A stretch of DNA of 64,000 nucleotides from Dyella_B jejuensis (GTDB lineage: Bacteria; Pseudomonadota; Gammaproteobacteria; Xanthomonadales; Rhodanobacteraceae): positions 1 through 64,000 of the forward strand of contig NZ_JADIKJ010000014.1 in NCBI RefSeq assembly GCF_044904675.1, written 5' to 3'. The position numbers and the translations under genes are program-made. Under the pieces are notes generated by a model, which made no database searches, was not told the DNA's origin, and worked only from the letters and a program-made list of their open reading frames with translations. This document shows positions 46,603-56,222 of the stretch, piece after piece (position 1 is the stretch's first letter; every line of letters begins with the position of its first letter).

Positions 46603-48357
46603 GTGACTAGGGACGTTTTGTCGAGAGGGTGGCGTGCGCGCAGGTGGCTATTGGCCGCCTTGCCCCTGGCCTGGCTGTTGTGGTTCTCCCTGGTCCACGC
46701 CAGCGCGCGTGCGCCGCTGAGCGGAGCGTGGCGCGAAGTGACGCGCGGCGACACCCCCGCGCAGGTATTGGCCGCTTTTTCTCACGGAACCTTAAAGGCG
46801 TTCGATCCCTCGATTCTGCAGCGATTCCCCCGCGAGGCGCTGGGCAGCTGGATCGTGCTGCAACCGGCGCCGTCCGGTTCCGGCGAGGAACGGGTGCTGT
46901 CGATCTATCCCGCGCCCATGGGCTCGATCACCCTGTACGGCAGCAACGGCCCGGCCCGCACGCTGGCGCTCGACGATTTCGCCGCGCCGTTGCATGGGCA
47001 TGGCCGGCTGGCGTTCGAGCTGGCGGTCGATCGCGGCCAGGCCAAGCCTATCCTGCTGAAGTTCGAACCCGGCGCCGCCATGGCCGCCCCCGAACGTTTT
47101 GAACTGCAAGGCCTGGATGACTACTTGCAGGAAGATACCAACTGGCTCGCTTTCGCCACCGCCTGTTTCGCGGTGATGGTGGCCATGGCGATGATGGCCT
47201 TGTGCTTCGCCCTCATGCTGCGCGACATGACCTTCGCCTGGTACACCGGCTACATGCTTTGCTATGTCGTGGTGCAAGGCGTGCAGACCGGCTTCCTGTT
47301 TCACCCGCTGGGCTTTAGCTGGCTGGCCGGATCGGAAACGCTGGTGGGCGCTGGCGCCATGGCGCTTTCGGTATCTTTCGCGGCGCTGTTCATCAGCCGC
47401 TTTTGCGACTTGCAGCAGTTCGCCGCTTCGCTGCGCGTGCCGGTGATCGCGCTCGGCATCGCGATGCCGCTGATCGTGCTGCTGCGCTGCAGCCACATTT
47501 CCGCATTGGTGGTGATGGCGCAGACCCTGGTCAATCCGGTGCTGATACTCGGCGCCGTGCTGCTGCTGTTTACGGCCTTGGCGGCCGGCGTGAGAGGCTC
47601 GCGCCAGGCCTGGTTCTTCCTGGCCGGATGGACGCCGCTGCTGGTGCTGACCGCGATGACCGGCGCCCAGGCTACCGGCGCGCTGCCGAGCCTGGATTGG
47701 CTCAACGATGCCAGCATCGCCATGGGCGCGTTCGAGGCGATCGTGCTGTCGCTGGGCCTGGCCGATCGCGCCCTGACCATGCGGCGCGACCGCGACAACG
47801 TGCGCGTGCTCGCCGACCGCGATGCGCTTACCAACCTGCTCAATCGCCGCGCCTGGACCGAAGCGGCCAACCGGATGCTGGCCGAGGCGACGAATGCCGA
47901 ACAGCCGATCGCCATGCTGTTCCTGGACCTGGACCATTTCAAGCTGCTCAACGATCGCCAGGGCCATGTCGCCGGGGACCGCGCCTTGATGGCGGTAGCC
48001 GAAGTACTGAGCAACGAACTGCGCCCCACCGACCTGTTGGGACGCTATGGCGGCGAGGAATTCATAGCCATGCTGCACGGCGTGAACCAGGAACAGGCGG
48101 TGCATGTCGCCACACGCTTATGCCGGCGCGTGCACCGGCTGGAGATTCCCGTCGACCAGAACGAATTGCTGTTGAGCGTGAGCATCGGCCTGGCCATGCG
48201 CAGCTTGGGCGACACGCTGGAAACATTGATCGAACGCGCCGATCAGGCCATGTATTACGTGAAGCTCCACGGCCGCAACCAGGTCCATACTTTTGAACGG
48301 CGCGCGGAAATCGCGGGGCATCCTGCACCACGCAGCAAGCACGAACCGGAAAGTTGA
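46603..48357 (+). CDS. 7TMR-DISM-type sensor diguanylate cyclase (GGDEF)
   Basis: The 584-residue protein has an N-terminal signal/anchor, a periplasmic jelly-roll-like domain (about 35-185), a block of seven hydrophobic helices (about 180-390) and a C-terminal GGDEF domain with DALTNLLNRR, FLDLDHFKLLND and RYGGEEF. The inhibitory site RPTD (RxxD) is present five residues before GRYGGEEF, unlike the cyclase at 14180. This architecture matches 7TMR-DISM receptors that sense carbohydrates or other small molecules. The start is GTG at 46603 after AAGGGG. Confidence 0.88.
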   Translation: MTRDVLSRGWRARRWLLAALPLAWLLWFSLVHASARAPLSGAWREVTRGDTPAQVLAAFSHGTLKAFDPSILQRFPREALGSWIVLQPAPSGSGEERVLSIYPAPMGSITLYGSNGPARTLALDDFAAPLHGHGRLAFELAVDRGQAKPILLKFEPGAAMAAPERFELQGLDDYLQEDTNWLAFATACFAVMVAMAMMALCFALMLRDMTFAWYTGYMLCYVVVQGVQTGFLFHPLGFSWLAGSETLVGAGAMALSVSFAALFISRFCDLQQFAASLRVPVIALGIAMPLIVLLRCSHISALVVMAQTLVNPVLILGAVLLLFTALAAGVRGSRQAWFFLAGWTPLLVLTAMTGAQATGALPSLDWLNDASIAMGAFEAIVLSLGLADRALTMRRDRDNVRVLADRDALTNLLNRRAWTEAANRMLAEATNAEQPIAMLFLDLDHFKLLNDRQGHVAGDRALMAVAEVLSNELRPTDLLGRYGGEEFIAMLHGVNQEQAVHVATRLCRRVHRLEIPVDQNELLLSVSIGLAMRSLGDTLETLIERADQAMYYVKLHGRNQVHTFERRAEIAGHPAPRSKHEPES

Positions 48358-48409
48358 TACCGATGCGGCTGCGTGCGCGCAGCCGTATCGGTCATCCAGA
48401 CGCAGGCCT

Positions 48410-50680
48410 TCAGTGCCGCGCGGCCAGTTTCCTGGCTGCCGCGACCACTTCCGCATCCCCCGGCAACACCAGGAACGCGGCGCCCGCCAACGGGGTGTAG
48501 GTATCCGCACCCACTACGCGCTCCAGCGGCGTGCCGCCCAGGCCGGCTTCGACCACCGCGGTAATGATGCCCTCACCCACGCCTGCGCTCTTGCGGCCTT
48601 CGTCCAGCACGAGAATGCGCCTGGCGGTCTTCGCCTGCGCCGCGATAAAAGCGTCGTTGAGCGGCGCCAGCCAGCGTAAATCCACCACGCGCACCTTCCA
48701 GCCCAGTTCCTGCTCGATGGTGCGGGCCGAACGCAGCGCCATCGGCACACCGTTGCCGAAGGTGAACACCACCAGGTCATCGGCGCCTTCGCCATACACG
48801 CGGCCCTCGCCCAGCGGCATCGCTTCGCCCGGCGCGGGATAGGTGAACTGCCATTGGCCGTCGCCCGCTTCGTAGAGGTCCTTGGTCATGTACAGCGCGA
48901 TCGGTTCGAGGTACGCGCAGACACGGCCATCGACCTTGGCCAGCGCCAGCATGGTGCGCAGCATGGTGGCGGCATCGTCACCGCGGCTGGGGCAGCCGAC
49001 CACCAGGCCGGGGATATCGCGCAAGGCCGCGATCGAGTTGTCATTGTGGAAATGGCCGCCGAAGCCGCGCTGGTAGCCAAGCGCGGCGACGCGCATCACC
49101 AGCGGGTTGCGGTACTGGTCGTTGGAAAAGAATTGCAACGACGCCGCTTCGCCGCGAATCTGATCGCAGGCATTGTGGAAATACGCCAGGTACTGGATTT
49201 CCGGCAACGGCAACATGCCCATGTTGGCGTAGCCCTGGGCCAGGCCAAGGATCACGGTTTCATCGAGCAGCGTGTTGAACACCCGGCTGCCCTTGAACGT
49301 TTTGTGCAGGCCCTTGGTGACGGTGTATACGCCGCCCTTCTGCGCCACGTCTTCGCCGAACAGCAGGGTTTCGGGATACTTCGCCATCACCTCGTGCAGC
49401 GCCTGGTTGATCTGGATCGCCAGATGGCGCGGCGGTTGTTTTTCCGGCAGCTTGTCTTCGCTGCCGAATACGGTGATACGCCGGTCCTGATAGTCCGTGC
49501 GTTCGGCCTCGGCCTTTACTTTGTCCGGCGTGTACGGCGCCAACGGGGCCATCACATCGTCGAGGCGTTCGAGCCTGGGGCGCCGGTCGGCCTCTTCCGC
49601 GGCCATGAAACAACGCTTGCGCAGCGCTTCGTTGAGCGCCAGCAACGCCTCTTTGTCGTACACGCCCGATTCGAGCGCGATGGCAGCCGAGCGTAGCAGC
49701 GGATCGGACGCTTCCACCGATACGAGTTCTTCGATGCTGCGCCACTCGATCTCGAAATCGGTGCCGGCGTGGCCCATGATGCGCGTGGTTTTCAGGTGCA
49801 GGAAAGTCGGGCGGCGCGTCTGGCGACAATGCTCCACCGCGCGCTGCACCTGCGCGTAGCCTTCGGCCAGGTCCAGTCCATCGGCGAAGAAATAGTCGAG
49901 ATCGGGACGATGCCGGAAATTGTTGGCGACCCAGCCGCCCGGCGTCTTCACCGAAATGCCGATGCCGTTGTCTTCGCATACGAACAACACCGGCGCCGGC
50001 AACTTCTGGTACGCCGTCCACGCAGCCGCGTTGAAGGCAGTCTGCGCGGTGGCATGGTTGCTGGAGGCATCGCCGAAGGAGCAGATGGCGATGGAATCGT
50101 GCGGGACAGGCAACGGGTGGCCAATCCGCCGTGCCTGCTCGATGGCAATCGCCGTGCCGAGCGCCTTGGGCAAGTGCGAGGCGATGGTCGAGGTCTGCGG
50201 CAATACCCACAACGGCTTGCTGCCCCACACCTTGTGGCGCCCGCCGGACGCAGGATCGTCCTTGCTGGCGGCGAACGACAACGCCGAATCCATCACCGGA
50301 TCCATGCCGGGCAATTTGCGAAACCGCTCGGCCATGAAGCCGCCGGAGCGGTAATGCAGGAAGGCCGGATCGGTATGCCGCGCAAGCCGCGCCACCATCG
50401 CGTTGCCTTCATGACCCGAGCTGCCAATGGTGTAGAACACCTTGTTCTGCACGCGCAGCACGCGCGCCATCAGGTCGAGGTGGCGCGAGATCAATTGCGA
50501 TTCCAGCAGCTCGCGGAAGCCGCGTGCGTCGAGCGCACTGCCCGGCAACACCGCTTCGCTGTCGCGCGGCGTGGGCCGCACCTCGCCCTGCCACTGCTGC
50601 ACGAACTCGATGAAGTTCTGGTCGACGATCTCGGCGCGGTTGAAGCCTTTGTGGCGGGCGGCGATGGGCGTGGAAGACAT
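48410..50680 (-). CDS. 2-oxoacid dehydrogenase E1, fused alpha and beta subunits
   Basis: A 756-residue thiamine-diphosphate E1 in one chain. Residues about 1-360 are the alpha part (YRSGGFMAERF, the ThDP site GDASSNHATAQTAFN...EDNGIG, HAGTDFEIEWRS) and residues about 400-756 the beta part (LFGEDVAQKGGVYTVTKGL, catalytic Glu in LFGED, DCVQ-like DEGRKSAGVGEG region). Related two-chain enzymes decarboxylate branched-chain or pyruvate-type 2-oxoacids for an E2 lipoyl transferase. No E2 or E3 gene adjoins, so it would use subunits encoded elsewhere. The fusion is typical of a subset of bacterial branched-chain E1s. Confidence 0.87.
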   Translation of the reverse strand: MSSTPIAARHKGFNRAEIVDQNFIEFVQQWQGEVRPTPRDSEAVLPGSALDARGFRELLESQLISRHLDLMARVLRVQNKVFYTIGSSGHEGNAMVARLARHTDPAFLHYRSGGFMAERFRKLPGMDPVMDSALSFAASKDDPASGGRHKVWGSKPLWVLPQTSTIASHLPKALGTAIAIEQARRIGHPLPVPHDSIAICSFGDASSNHATAQTAFNAAAWTAYQKLPAPVLFVCEDNGIGISVKTPGGWVANNFRHRPDLDYFFADGLDLAEGYAQVQRAVEHCRQTRRPTFLHLKTTRIMGHAGTDFEIEWRSIEELVSVEASDPLLRSAAIALESGVYDKEALLALNEALRKRCFMAAEEADRRPRLERLDDVMAPLAPYTPDKVKAEAERTDYQDRRITVFGSEDKLPEKQPPRHLAIQINQALHEVMAKYPETLLFGEDVAQKGGVYTVTKGLHKTFKGSRVFNTLLDETVILGLAQGYANMGMLPLPEIQYLAYFHNACDQIRGEAASLQFFSNDQYRNPLVMRVAALGYQRGFGGHFHNDNSIAALRDIPGLVVGCPSRGDDAATMLRTMLALAKVDGRVCAYLEPIALYMTKDLYEAGDGQWQFTYPAPGEAMPLGEGRVYGEGADDLVVFTFGNGVPMALRSARTIEQELGWKVRVVDLRWLAPLNDAFIAAQAKTARRILVLDEGRKSAGVGEGIITAVVEAGLGGTPLERVVGADTYTPLAGAAFLVLPGDAEVVAAARKLAARH

Positions 50681-50778
50681 AGGGCAACAATTCTCTGCAG
50701 GAGGTGCCGCCTGGCGGCACTGGAAGAATGATCGGTTGGCGCGCCGCGTGGCCGCCGTTCACGACGAAGATAAGGTTT

Positions 50779-51246
50779 TCACAGGGCACGCAACCGCTGG
50801 ATACGCAGCAAGTCCTTGGGACGGCCAAAACTTTCCAGCATGCGGATCTGCTCGCCACGCGCCGGGATGGGCACCGGCACACCCGCAACGGCAACCTGCA
50901 CGATTTCTTTCACTTGTACTGGCTGCCATCCCTGGGAGCCCCGCAGCTGGAGATCGCCCATGACTTCGACCGGCAGGCCAGGAAAATGGAAACGGGCAAA
51001 GCGCGAGCGAAAACGTTCGGCACCGGCGGGCACGAAACGGGTATCCCGAAGCGATTGCCACAGCGCCATCAGGCGTTCTGCATCCGCGCTGCTCGCCAGC
51101 ACATCCACGTCCGCGACTTCGACCGCCGCGCCGGCCAGCGCCGCGGCGGCACTACCGACCACCACCCACGGATCACGGCAATACGCATGCAATGCCGGCA
51201 CGCTTGCCGCGATGGCCTCCCCTAGCGCGTGGCTGACCTGGGTCAT
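50779..51246 (-). CDS. NTase-like small protein
   Basis: The 155-residue protein has VVVGSAAAALAG followed by VEVADVDVLAS, the GS...DxD pattern of nucleotidyltransferase-fold proteins. It then has a helix (AERLMALWQSLRDTRF) and a beta-rich C-terminal part (PVEVMGDLQL, VAVAGVPVPIPA). It most resembles stand-alone minimal NTases related to AbiEii/KNTase; the residues for catalysis are partly visible, but activity is unproven. It shares an ATGA overlap with the GNAT gene upstream and is therefore co-translated with it. Confidence 0.6.
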   Translation of the reverse strand: MTQVSHALGEAIAASVPALHAYCRDPWVVVGSAAAALAGAAVEVADVDVLASSADAERLMALWQSLRDTRFVPAGAERFRSRFARFHFPGLPVEVMGDLQLRGSQGWQPVQVKEIVQVAVAGVPVPIPARGEQIRMLESFGRPKDLLRIQRLRAL

Positions 51247-51782
51247 GACCGCCGCAGCCATTGTTCCCGCGTCTGGCTCCAGCGTTCGTTCGGCGAATCC
51301 GCATAAGGAGGAGGCAGTTTCTGCAAGCCGCGGCAGGTCGAGCCCAGGCGGCGCGCCAAGGCGCGGGAGGCGAGATTATCGGGGTGGATCGAATGGATGA
51401 CCTCGCTCCAGCCCAAATGCTGGAACGCCCAGCCGATCGCCGCCACGCATCCTTCATGGGCATAGCCCTTACCCCATGCCTCGCGCGCCAGCCCCCAACC
51501 TATTTCGGTGCCCGGCCAGCCTTCCGGATGCCACGGACCGAGGCGGCCGATCCAGCGGCCGCTGGCTTTCTCGATCACCGAGAACATCGCGAAGCCCTGG
51601 ATCGCCCAGGCACCCGCCAGCGTGAGGAAGCCACGCCAGGCCATTTCGCGCGACTGCCTGCCACCGATGAAACGGGCGGCTTCCGGATCGGCCATGTTCG
51701 CGGCGTAAGCGTCGAAGTCGCCGGCGATGGGCGGACGCAGGATCAGGCGTTCGGTTTCGATGCGAAGGTCAGGAATCGACAA
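51243..51782 (-). CDS. GNAT acetyltransferase (RimJ/RimL-like)
   Basis: The 179-residue protein has the RimL-type start (IETERLILRPP..GDF.AYA.NMADPEAARFIGG), the acetyl-CoA binding segment GLAREAWGKGYAHEG and SIHPDNLASRALARRLG. It should acetylate an N-terminal amine or small molecule. The start is TTG at 51782. Its stop overlaps the start of the NTase-like gene (ATGA). Confidence 0.85.
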   Translation of the reverse strand: MSIPDLRIETERLILRPPIAGDFDAYAANMADPEAARFIGGRQSREMAWRGFLTLAGAWAIQGFAMFSVIEKASGRWIGRLGPWHPEGWPGTEIGWGLAREAWGKGYAHEGCVAAIGWAFQHLGWSEVIHSIHPDNLASRALARRLGSTCRGLQKLPPPYADSPNERWSQTREQWLRRS

Positions 51783-51960
51783 GGTCTTCTCTCGCTGTGC
51801 CTGTTCTTTATCTTTCTATCCCTTCGGGGAAGGACCGAGGAAAGAAGCGATCTTGCATCGTAGGTCGGGGTGCAAAAAAGCCCGATCGAGCCGGAGCAGG
51901 CCTACCGCAAGCGTTCTTCTCATCCGGCCCTCCCCCGAGAGGAGAGGGGCGTGATAGGCG

Positions 51961-53130
51961 TCAGAACGCATTGATTCCAGTCAGCTCGCGTCCCACCACC
52001 AGTTGGTGCACGGTTTCGGTGCCTTCGTAGGTGATGACGGATTCGAGGTTCAGCGCGTGGCGGATCGCCGAATGTTCGACGGTGATGCCCGCGCCGCCGA
52101 GAATGTCGCGGCAGTCGCGCGCGATGTCGATCGCCATGCGGCAGTTGTTCCATTTCGCCAGCGAAACCTGGGTAGGTTCCATCTTGCCGGCATCCTTCAG
52201 GCGACCGAGCTGCAGCGACAGCAGCTGTGCGCCGGTGATGCGCCGGGCCATGTCGGCCATCTTCAGCTGGATGGCCTGGTTCGAGGCCAGCGGGCGGCCG
52301 AACAGCACACGTTCCTGGGTGTAATCGAGCACTTCCTTCAGGCAGGCCTGCGCGGCGCCGATCGGTCCCCAGGTAATGCCATAGCGCGCCTGCGTGAGGC
52401 AGCCGAGCGGCCCCTTCAGGCCTTTCACGTTCGGCAGGCGGTTGGCGTCCGGGATGCGCACGTTGTCGAAGAACAGCGCCGAAGTCACGGAGGCGCGCAG
52501 GCTCATCTTCTTGTGCACTTCCTGCGCGGTGAAGCCCTTGCTATCGGTGGGCACGATGAAACCCTGGATACCGTCTTCGGTCTGCGCCCAGACGATGGCG
52601 ATCTGCGCGATGTTGCCGTTGGTGATCCACATCTTGGCGCCGTTGATGATCCAGTCGCCGCCATCCTTCCTGGCGCTGGTCTTCATATTGGCCGGATCGG
52701 AGCCGCCATGCGGCTCGGTCAGGCCGAAGCAGCCGATGATCTCGCCCGCCGCCATCTTCGGCAGGTAATGCATCTTCTGTTCTTCATTGCCGTAGGCGTA
52801 GATCGGATACATGCACAGCGAGCTTTGCACGGAGGCGAAGCTGCGCAGGCCCGAATCGCCGCGCTCCAGTTCCTGGCAGATCAGGCCATAGCTGACACCG
52901 TTCATGCCGGCGCAACCGTACTGCTCGGGGATGGTGGCGCCCAGCAGGCCCAGGCCGGCAATCTCCGGGACCAGCTCCTTCGGGAACCGGCCTTGGTCGA
53001 AGCAATCGCCGATGATCGGCAGCACCTTCTCGTCGACGAAACGGCCGACGGTGTCCTGCACCATGCGCTCTTCGTCGGTGAGCAGGGAGCGGACGTCATA
53101 CAGGTCGAGCGGATTCAATCGGGCTGCCAT
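51961..53130 (-). CDS. gcdH: Glutaryl-CoA dehydrogenase
   Basis: The 389-residue acyl-CoA dehydrogenase should oxidise and decarboxylate glutaryl-CoA to crotonyl-CoA in lysine/tryptophan breakdown. Characteristic segments: GCAGMNGVSYGLICQELERGDSG (N-terminal), CFGLTEPHGGSDPANMKT (FAD), KMWITNGNIAQIAIVWAQT, the active-site Glu in YEGTETVHQLVVGRELTG, and Arg in TQARYGITWGPIGAA. The internal ATG at 53130 (MAARLNPLD) is chosen because the upstream 16 residues are not conserved. Confidence 0.92.
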   Translation of the reverse strand: MAARLNPLDLYDVRSLLTDEERMVQDTVGRFVDEKVLPIIGDCFDQGRFPKELVPEIAGLGLLGATIPEQYGCAGMNGVSYGLICQELERGDSGLRSFASVQSSLCMYPIYAYGNEEQKMHYLPKMAAGEIIGCFGLTEPHGGSDPANMKTSARKDGGDWIINGAKMWITNGNIAQIAIVWAQTEDGIQGFIVPTDSKGFTAQEVHKKMSLRASVTSALFFDNVRIPDANRLPNVKGLKGPLGCLTQARYGITWGPIGAAQACLKEVLDYTQERVLFGRPLASNQAIQLKMADMARRITGAQLLSLQLGRLKDAGKMEPTQVSLAKWNNCRMAIDIARDCRDILGGAGITVEHSAIRHALNLESVITYEGTETVHQLVVGRELTGINAF

Positions 53131-53367
53131 ACAGGTTCCGGAACGATGGGGAGCCCGGCATTGTAGCCGGCGGCCCATGACCGGTCATGCCGGAGTGCAG
53201 CAGCGGCCAGCTTGGCGCCGGCCGGTCGGGGCCGGGCGAAAGGTCCGCCTTGCCCGCTCTTCAGGCTTCCCGTGAAATTACCGGAGCGGCCGCGATGTGA
53301 CGAAGCTCGGCAAATCCTCCCGCGCCAGCCGGATTTCGCCTGCCAATGCCGCCTTCCTTGCAGGGGG

Positions 53368-54981
53368 TTACGTCCGATCCCCCAGGATCAGCGCGGCGCC
53401 TTTTTCGGCCACCATCATGGCGGCGGCGTTGATGTTGCCGGAAGTGATGTTGGGGAAAACGGAGGCATCGACAACGCGCAATCCCCGCAGGCCATGCACT
53501 TTCAGGTGCTTGTCCACCACCGACCTCGACGGATCGCTGCCCATCGCCGCCGAACCGCACAGATGGTAGATCGAGCCGCAGTGGGCGCGGAAATAGCCGA
53601 GCATGGCTTCATCATCCTGCACGCCCGGTCCCGGCAGCGTTTCCTCCACCGTGACCGAACGCAGCGCGGGCGCCTGCATGATGCGGCGGATCAAGCGGCT
53701 GCCTTGCAGCACCTCGGCGATATCCTTGTCGGTGCTCAGGTAATTGGGATCGATCAGCGGCGCATCTTCCGCGCGAGGAGAAGCGATGCGCACGCTGCCG
53801 CGGCTGGTCGGGCGGCAGGGATTGAAGCAGAGCAGGAAGCCCGGGTATGGCTCCGGCTTGATGGAGGCCTTGTTGCTCTTGGGAATCTGGTAGGAGAGCG
53901 GGTTGAAGTACAGCTGCAGGTTCGGATGAAGCTGCCGGTCGTCGCCACGGAAGAATCCGCCGGATTGGTTGATGCTCATGGCCAGCGGGCCGCCGCGGCT
54001 CAGCAGGTACTGCAGGCCCACCTTCAGTTGCCCGAAGCGGGAGCGCAGTTCGTCATTGAGCGTCGGAACGTTGGCCCGGTAGTAGTAACTGGCGCAAAGA
54101 TGATCCTGTAGATGGGCGCCCACGGCGGGCAGATGATGCACGGCCTGGATGCCATGCTGGTCGAGCAAGGCTTTGTCGCCCACCCCGGAAAGCTGCAGGA
54201 GCTGGGGCGTGCCGACGGCGCCCGCGGCGAGAATCACCTCACGCTGCGCCTGGAAGTCCTTTTGCACACCGCCCTGCTTCGTCCTGACACCGATGGCGCG
54301 GCGTTCCGCATCGAACAGCACGCGCTCGACCCGCGCATCGGCCAGTATCCGCACATTGCGGCGCTTCATGGCCGGATGCAGGCATGCGACGGCGCTGGAG
54401 CAGCGCTCGCCGCGGCGCGTGTTGAGATCGTAAATGCCCGCGCCTTCGAACTGTGCACCATTGAAATCCGCGCTGCGTGGATAACCCAGCTGTTCGCAAC
54501 CGGCGAGGAATGCATCGCAGATAGGATGCGTCTTGCCACGCATCGAGCTGATATGGATCGGGCCGTGGCCGCCGTGATAGTCGCTGTCGCCTTCCGGATG
54601 CGTTTCCAGCCGGCGGAAATACGGCAATACATCGCGCCAGGCCCAGCCATCGTTGCCACCGGCGGCCCAGTCGTCGAAATCGTGCGCCTGGCCGCGCACA
54701 TAGATCATCGCGTTGATCGAACCGGAACCGCCCAGCACCTTGCCGCGCGGCGCATATAGCTTGCGTCCGCCGAGCTGCGGTTGCGGCTGCGAGTAGTACA
54801 TGTAGTTGTAGCGGGGATGGTAGTAGAGCTTGACGAAACCGCCCGGCATCTTGATCCAGGGCGAGTTGTCCTTGCCGCCCGCCTCCAGCACGAGTACCGA
54901 ATACCGTCCCGATTCGCTGAGACGATCGGCGAGGATGCAGCCGGCCGAACCGGCGCCGACGATGATGTAGTCGAAGGTCAT
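53368..54981 (-). CDS. GMC-family FAD oxidoreductase (alcohol/choline dehydrogenase-like)
   Basis: The 537-residue flavoprotein has the dinucleotide fold GAGSAGCILADRL, the GMC signature PRGKVLGGSGSINAM and the C-terminal active-site part (IYHLCGSAAMG, VDASVFPNITSGNINAAAM). It should oxidise primary alcohols, sugars or polyols. It is the last gene of the minus-strand set with the MR/MLE enzyme, MFS and ALDH. The ATG at 54981 is chosen; a TTG two codons earlier is possible. Confidence 0.87.
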   Translation of the reverse strand: MTFDYIIVGAGSAGCILADRLSESGRYSVLVLEAGGKDNSPWIKMPGGFVKLYYHPRYNYMYYSQPQPQLGGRKLYAPRGKVLGGSGSINAMIYVRGQAHDFDDWAAGGNDGWAWRDVLPYFRRLETHPEGDSDYHGGHGPIHISSMRGKTHPICDAFLAGCEQLGYPRSADFNGAQFEGAGIYDLNTRRGERCSSAVACLHPAMKRRNVRILADARVERVLFDAERRAIGVRTKQGGVQKDFQAQREVILAAGAVGTPQLLQLSGVGDKALLDQHGIQAVHHLPAVGAHLQDHLCASYYYRANVPTLNDELRSRFGQLKVGLQYLLSRGGPLAMSINQSGGFFRGDDRQLHPNLQLYFNPLSYQIPKSNKASIKPEPYPGFLLCFNPCRPTSRGSVRIASPRAEDAPLIDPNYLSTDKDIAEVLQGSRLIRRIMQAPALRSVTVEETLPGPGVQDDEAMLGYFRAHCGSIYHLCGSAAMGSDPSRSVVDKHLKVHGLRGLRVVDASVFPNITSGNINAAAMMVAEKGAALILGDRT

Positions 54982-55004
54982 GAGCAAATGCCAGGTAAGG
55001 GGGC

Positions 55005-56222
55005 TTAGCCGCGTGCGGGAGAGTGGTCCTTGACGTCAACCGGGTCGGGCGCCATTTGCAGGTGCAGGCGATCGCCGGTGTACGGCGAGTGGCTGCGCAC
55101 CACATCCATGTTCAATGCCACGCCCAGGCCGGGCTCCCTGGAAGGAATGATGTAGCCGTCTTCCCATTGCAGCGGTTTTTCAAGCACCTGCGCATGAAAG
55201 CCATCCCAGGTGCCGATGCTTTCCTGGATCAGGAAGTTCGGCGTGCATGCCGCCAGTTGGAAACTCGCCGCCGCGCCCACCGGGCCGTTATAGAGATGCG
55301 GTGCGATCTGTGCGTAATAAGCCTCGGCCATGCTGGCGATCTTCTTCGCTTCCAGCAGCCCGCCGCAGCGACCGACGTTCATCTGCAGGATCGACGCAGC
55401 CCCTGCCTGCAACAGCCTGAAGAATTCATATTTGGTGGTGAGGCGCTCGCCGCTGGCGATCGGGATCGTGGTCTTGGCCGCGACCTGCCCCATGGCCTCT
55501 TCCTGGCCCGGCGGTACCGGTTCCTCGAACCACAGCGGATCGTATTTCTCCAGCCGCCTGGCAAGGCGGATGGCCGAAGATGGCACCATCTGCCCGTGCG
55601 TACCGAACAACAGGTCGCAACGATTGCCCACCGCCTCGCGGATCTTGCGGCAGAACGCTTCGCAGCGTTCGAGTACATCCAGCGAAAGCTGATGCCCGGA
55701 ATAGGCGGTATATGGCCCGGCCGGATCGAATTTCACCGCCGTGAATCCCTGCTCCATCGCACGCACGGCGTATTCGGCCGCGAGGTCCGGATCGCCATAG
55801 TCGTATTCGCCTTTGTCGTTGACGGGATACAGATAGGTATAAGACCGCAGGCGTTCGTTGACCTTGCCGCCGAGCAGTTCGTACACCGGCTTGTTGGCGG
55901 CCTTGCCGATGATGTCCCAACAGGCCATTTCCAGGCCGCTTGCCACGCCCATCATGGTCAGGTCCGGCCGCTGCGTGAAGCCGCTCGAATAGGCCTGGCG
56001 GAAAAAGCGCTCGATGTGGTGGGGATCGTGGTCGAGCAGATGGCGATCGAAGACATCCTCGATGATCGGCACCATGGCCCTGGGATGAAACGTCGCGGCA
56101 TAGACCTCGCCCACGCCTTCGATGCCGGTATCCGTCTTCAATGTGACGAACAACCAGTACATGCCGCCGATATGCGGAGGCGGAACGGCGACGACATGCG
56201 TCTGCAAGGAAACGATCTTCAT
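55005..56222 (-). CDS. Enolase-superfamily sugar-acid dehydratase (mandelate racemase/MLE group)
   Basis: The 405-residue protein has the N-terminal cap (LQTHVVAVPPPHIGGMYWL) and a TIM barrel with AVKFDPAGPY, the metal-binding region DLLFGTHGQ, WFEEPVPPG, IASGERL and NVGRCGGLLEAKKIA. The His in THGQ and Glu residues fit the D-galactonate/D-mannonate dehydratase branch (RspA/ManD-like); a specific substrate cannot be assigned. The ATG at 56222 overlaps the stop of the MFS gene (ATGA), so coupled translation is likely. Confidence 0.85.
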   Translation of the reverse strand: MKIVSLQTHVVAVPPPHIGGMYWLFVTLKTDTGIEGVGEVYAATFHPRAMVPIIEDVFDRHLLDHDPHHIERFFRQAYSSGFTQRPDLTMMGVASGLEMACWDIIGKAANKPVYELLGGKVNERLRSYTYLYPVNDKGEYDYGDPDLAAEYAVRAMEQGFTAVKFDPAGPYTAYSGHQLSLDVLERCEAFCRKIREAVGNRCDLLFGTHGQMVPSSAIRLARRLEKYDPLWFEEPVPPGQEEAMGQVAAKTTIPIASGERLTTKYEFFRLLQAGAASILQMNVGRCGGLLEAKKIASMAEAYYAQIAPHLYNGPVGAAASFQLAACTPNFLIQESIGTWDGFHAQVLEKPLQWEDGYIIPSREPGLGVALNMDVVRSHSPYTGDRLHLQMAPDPVDVKDHSPARG

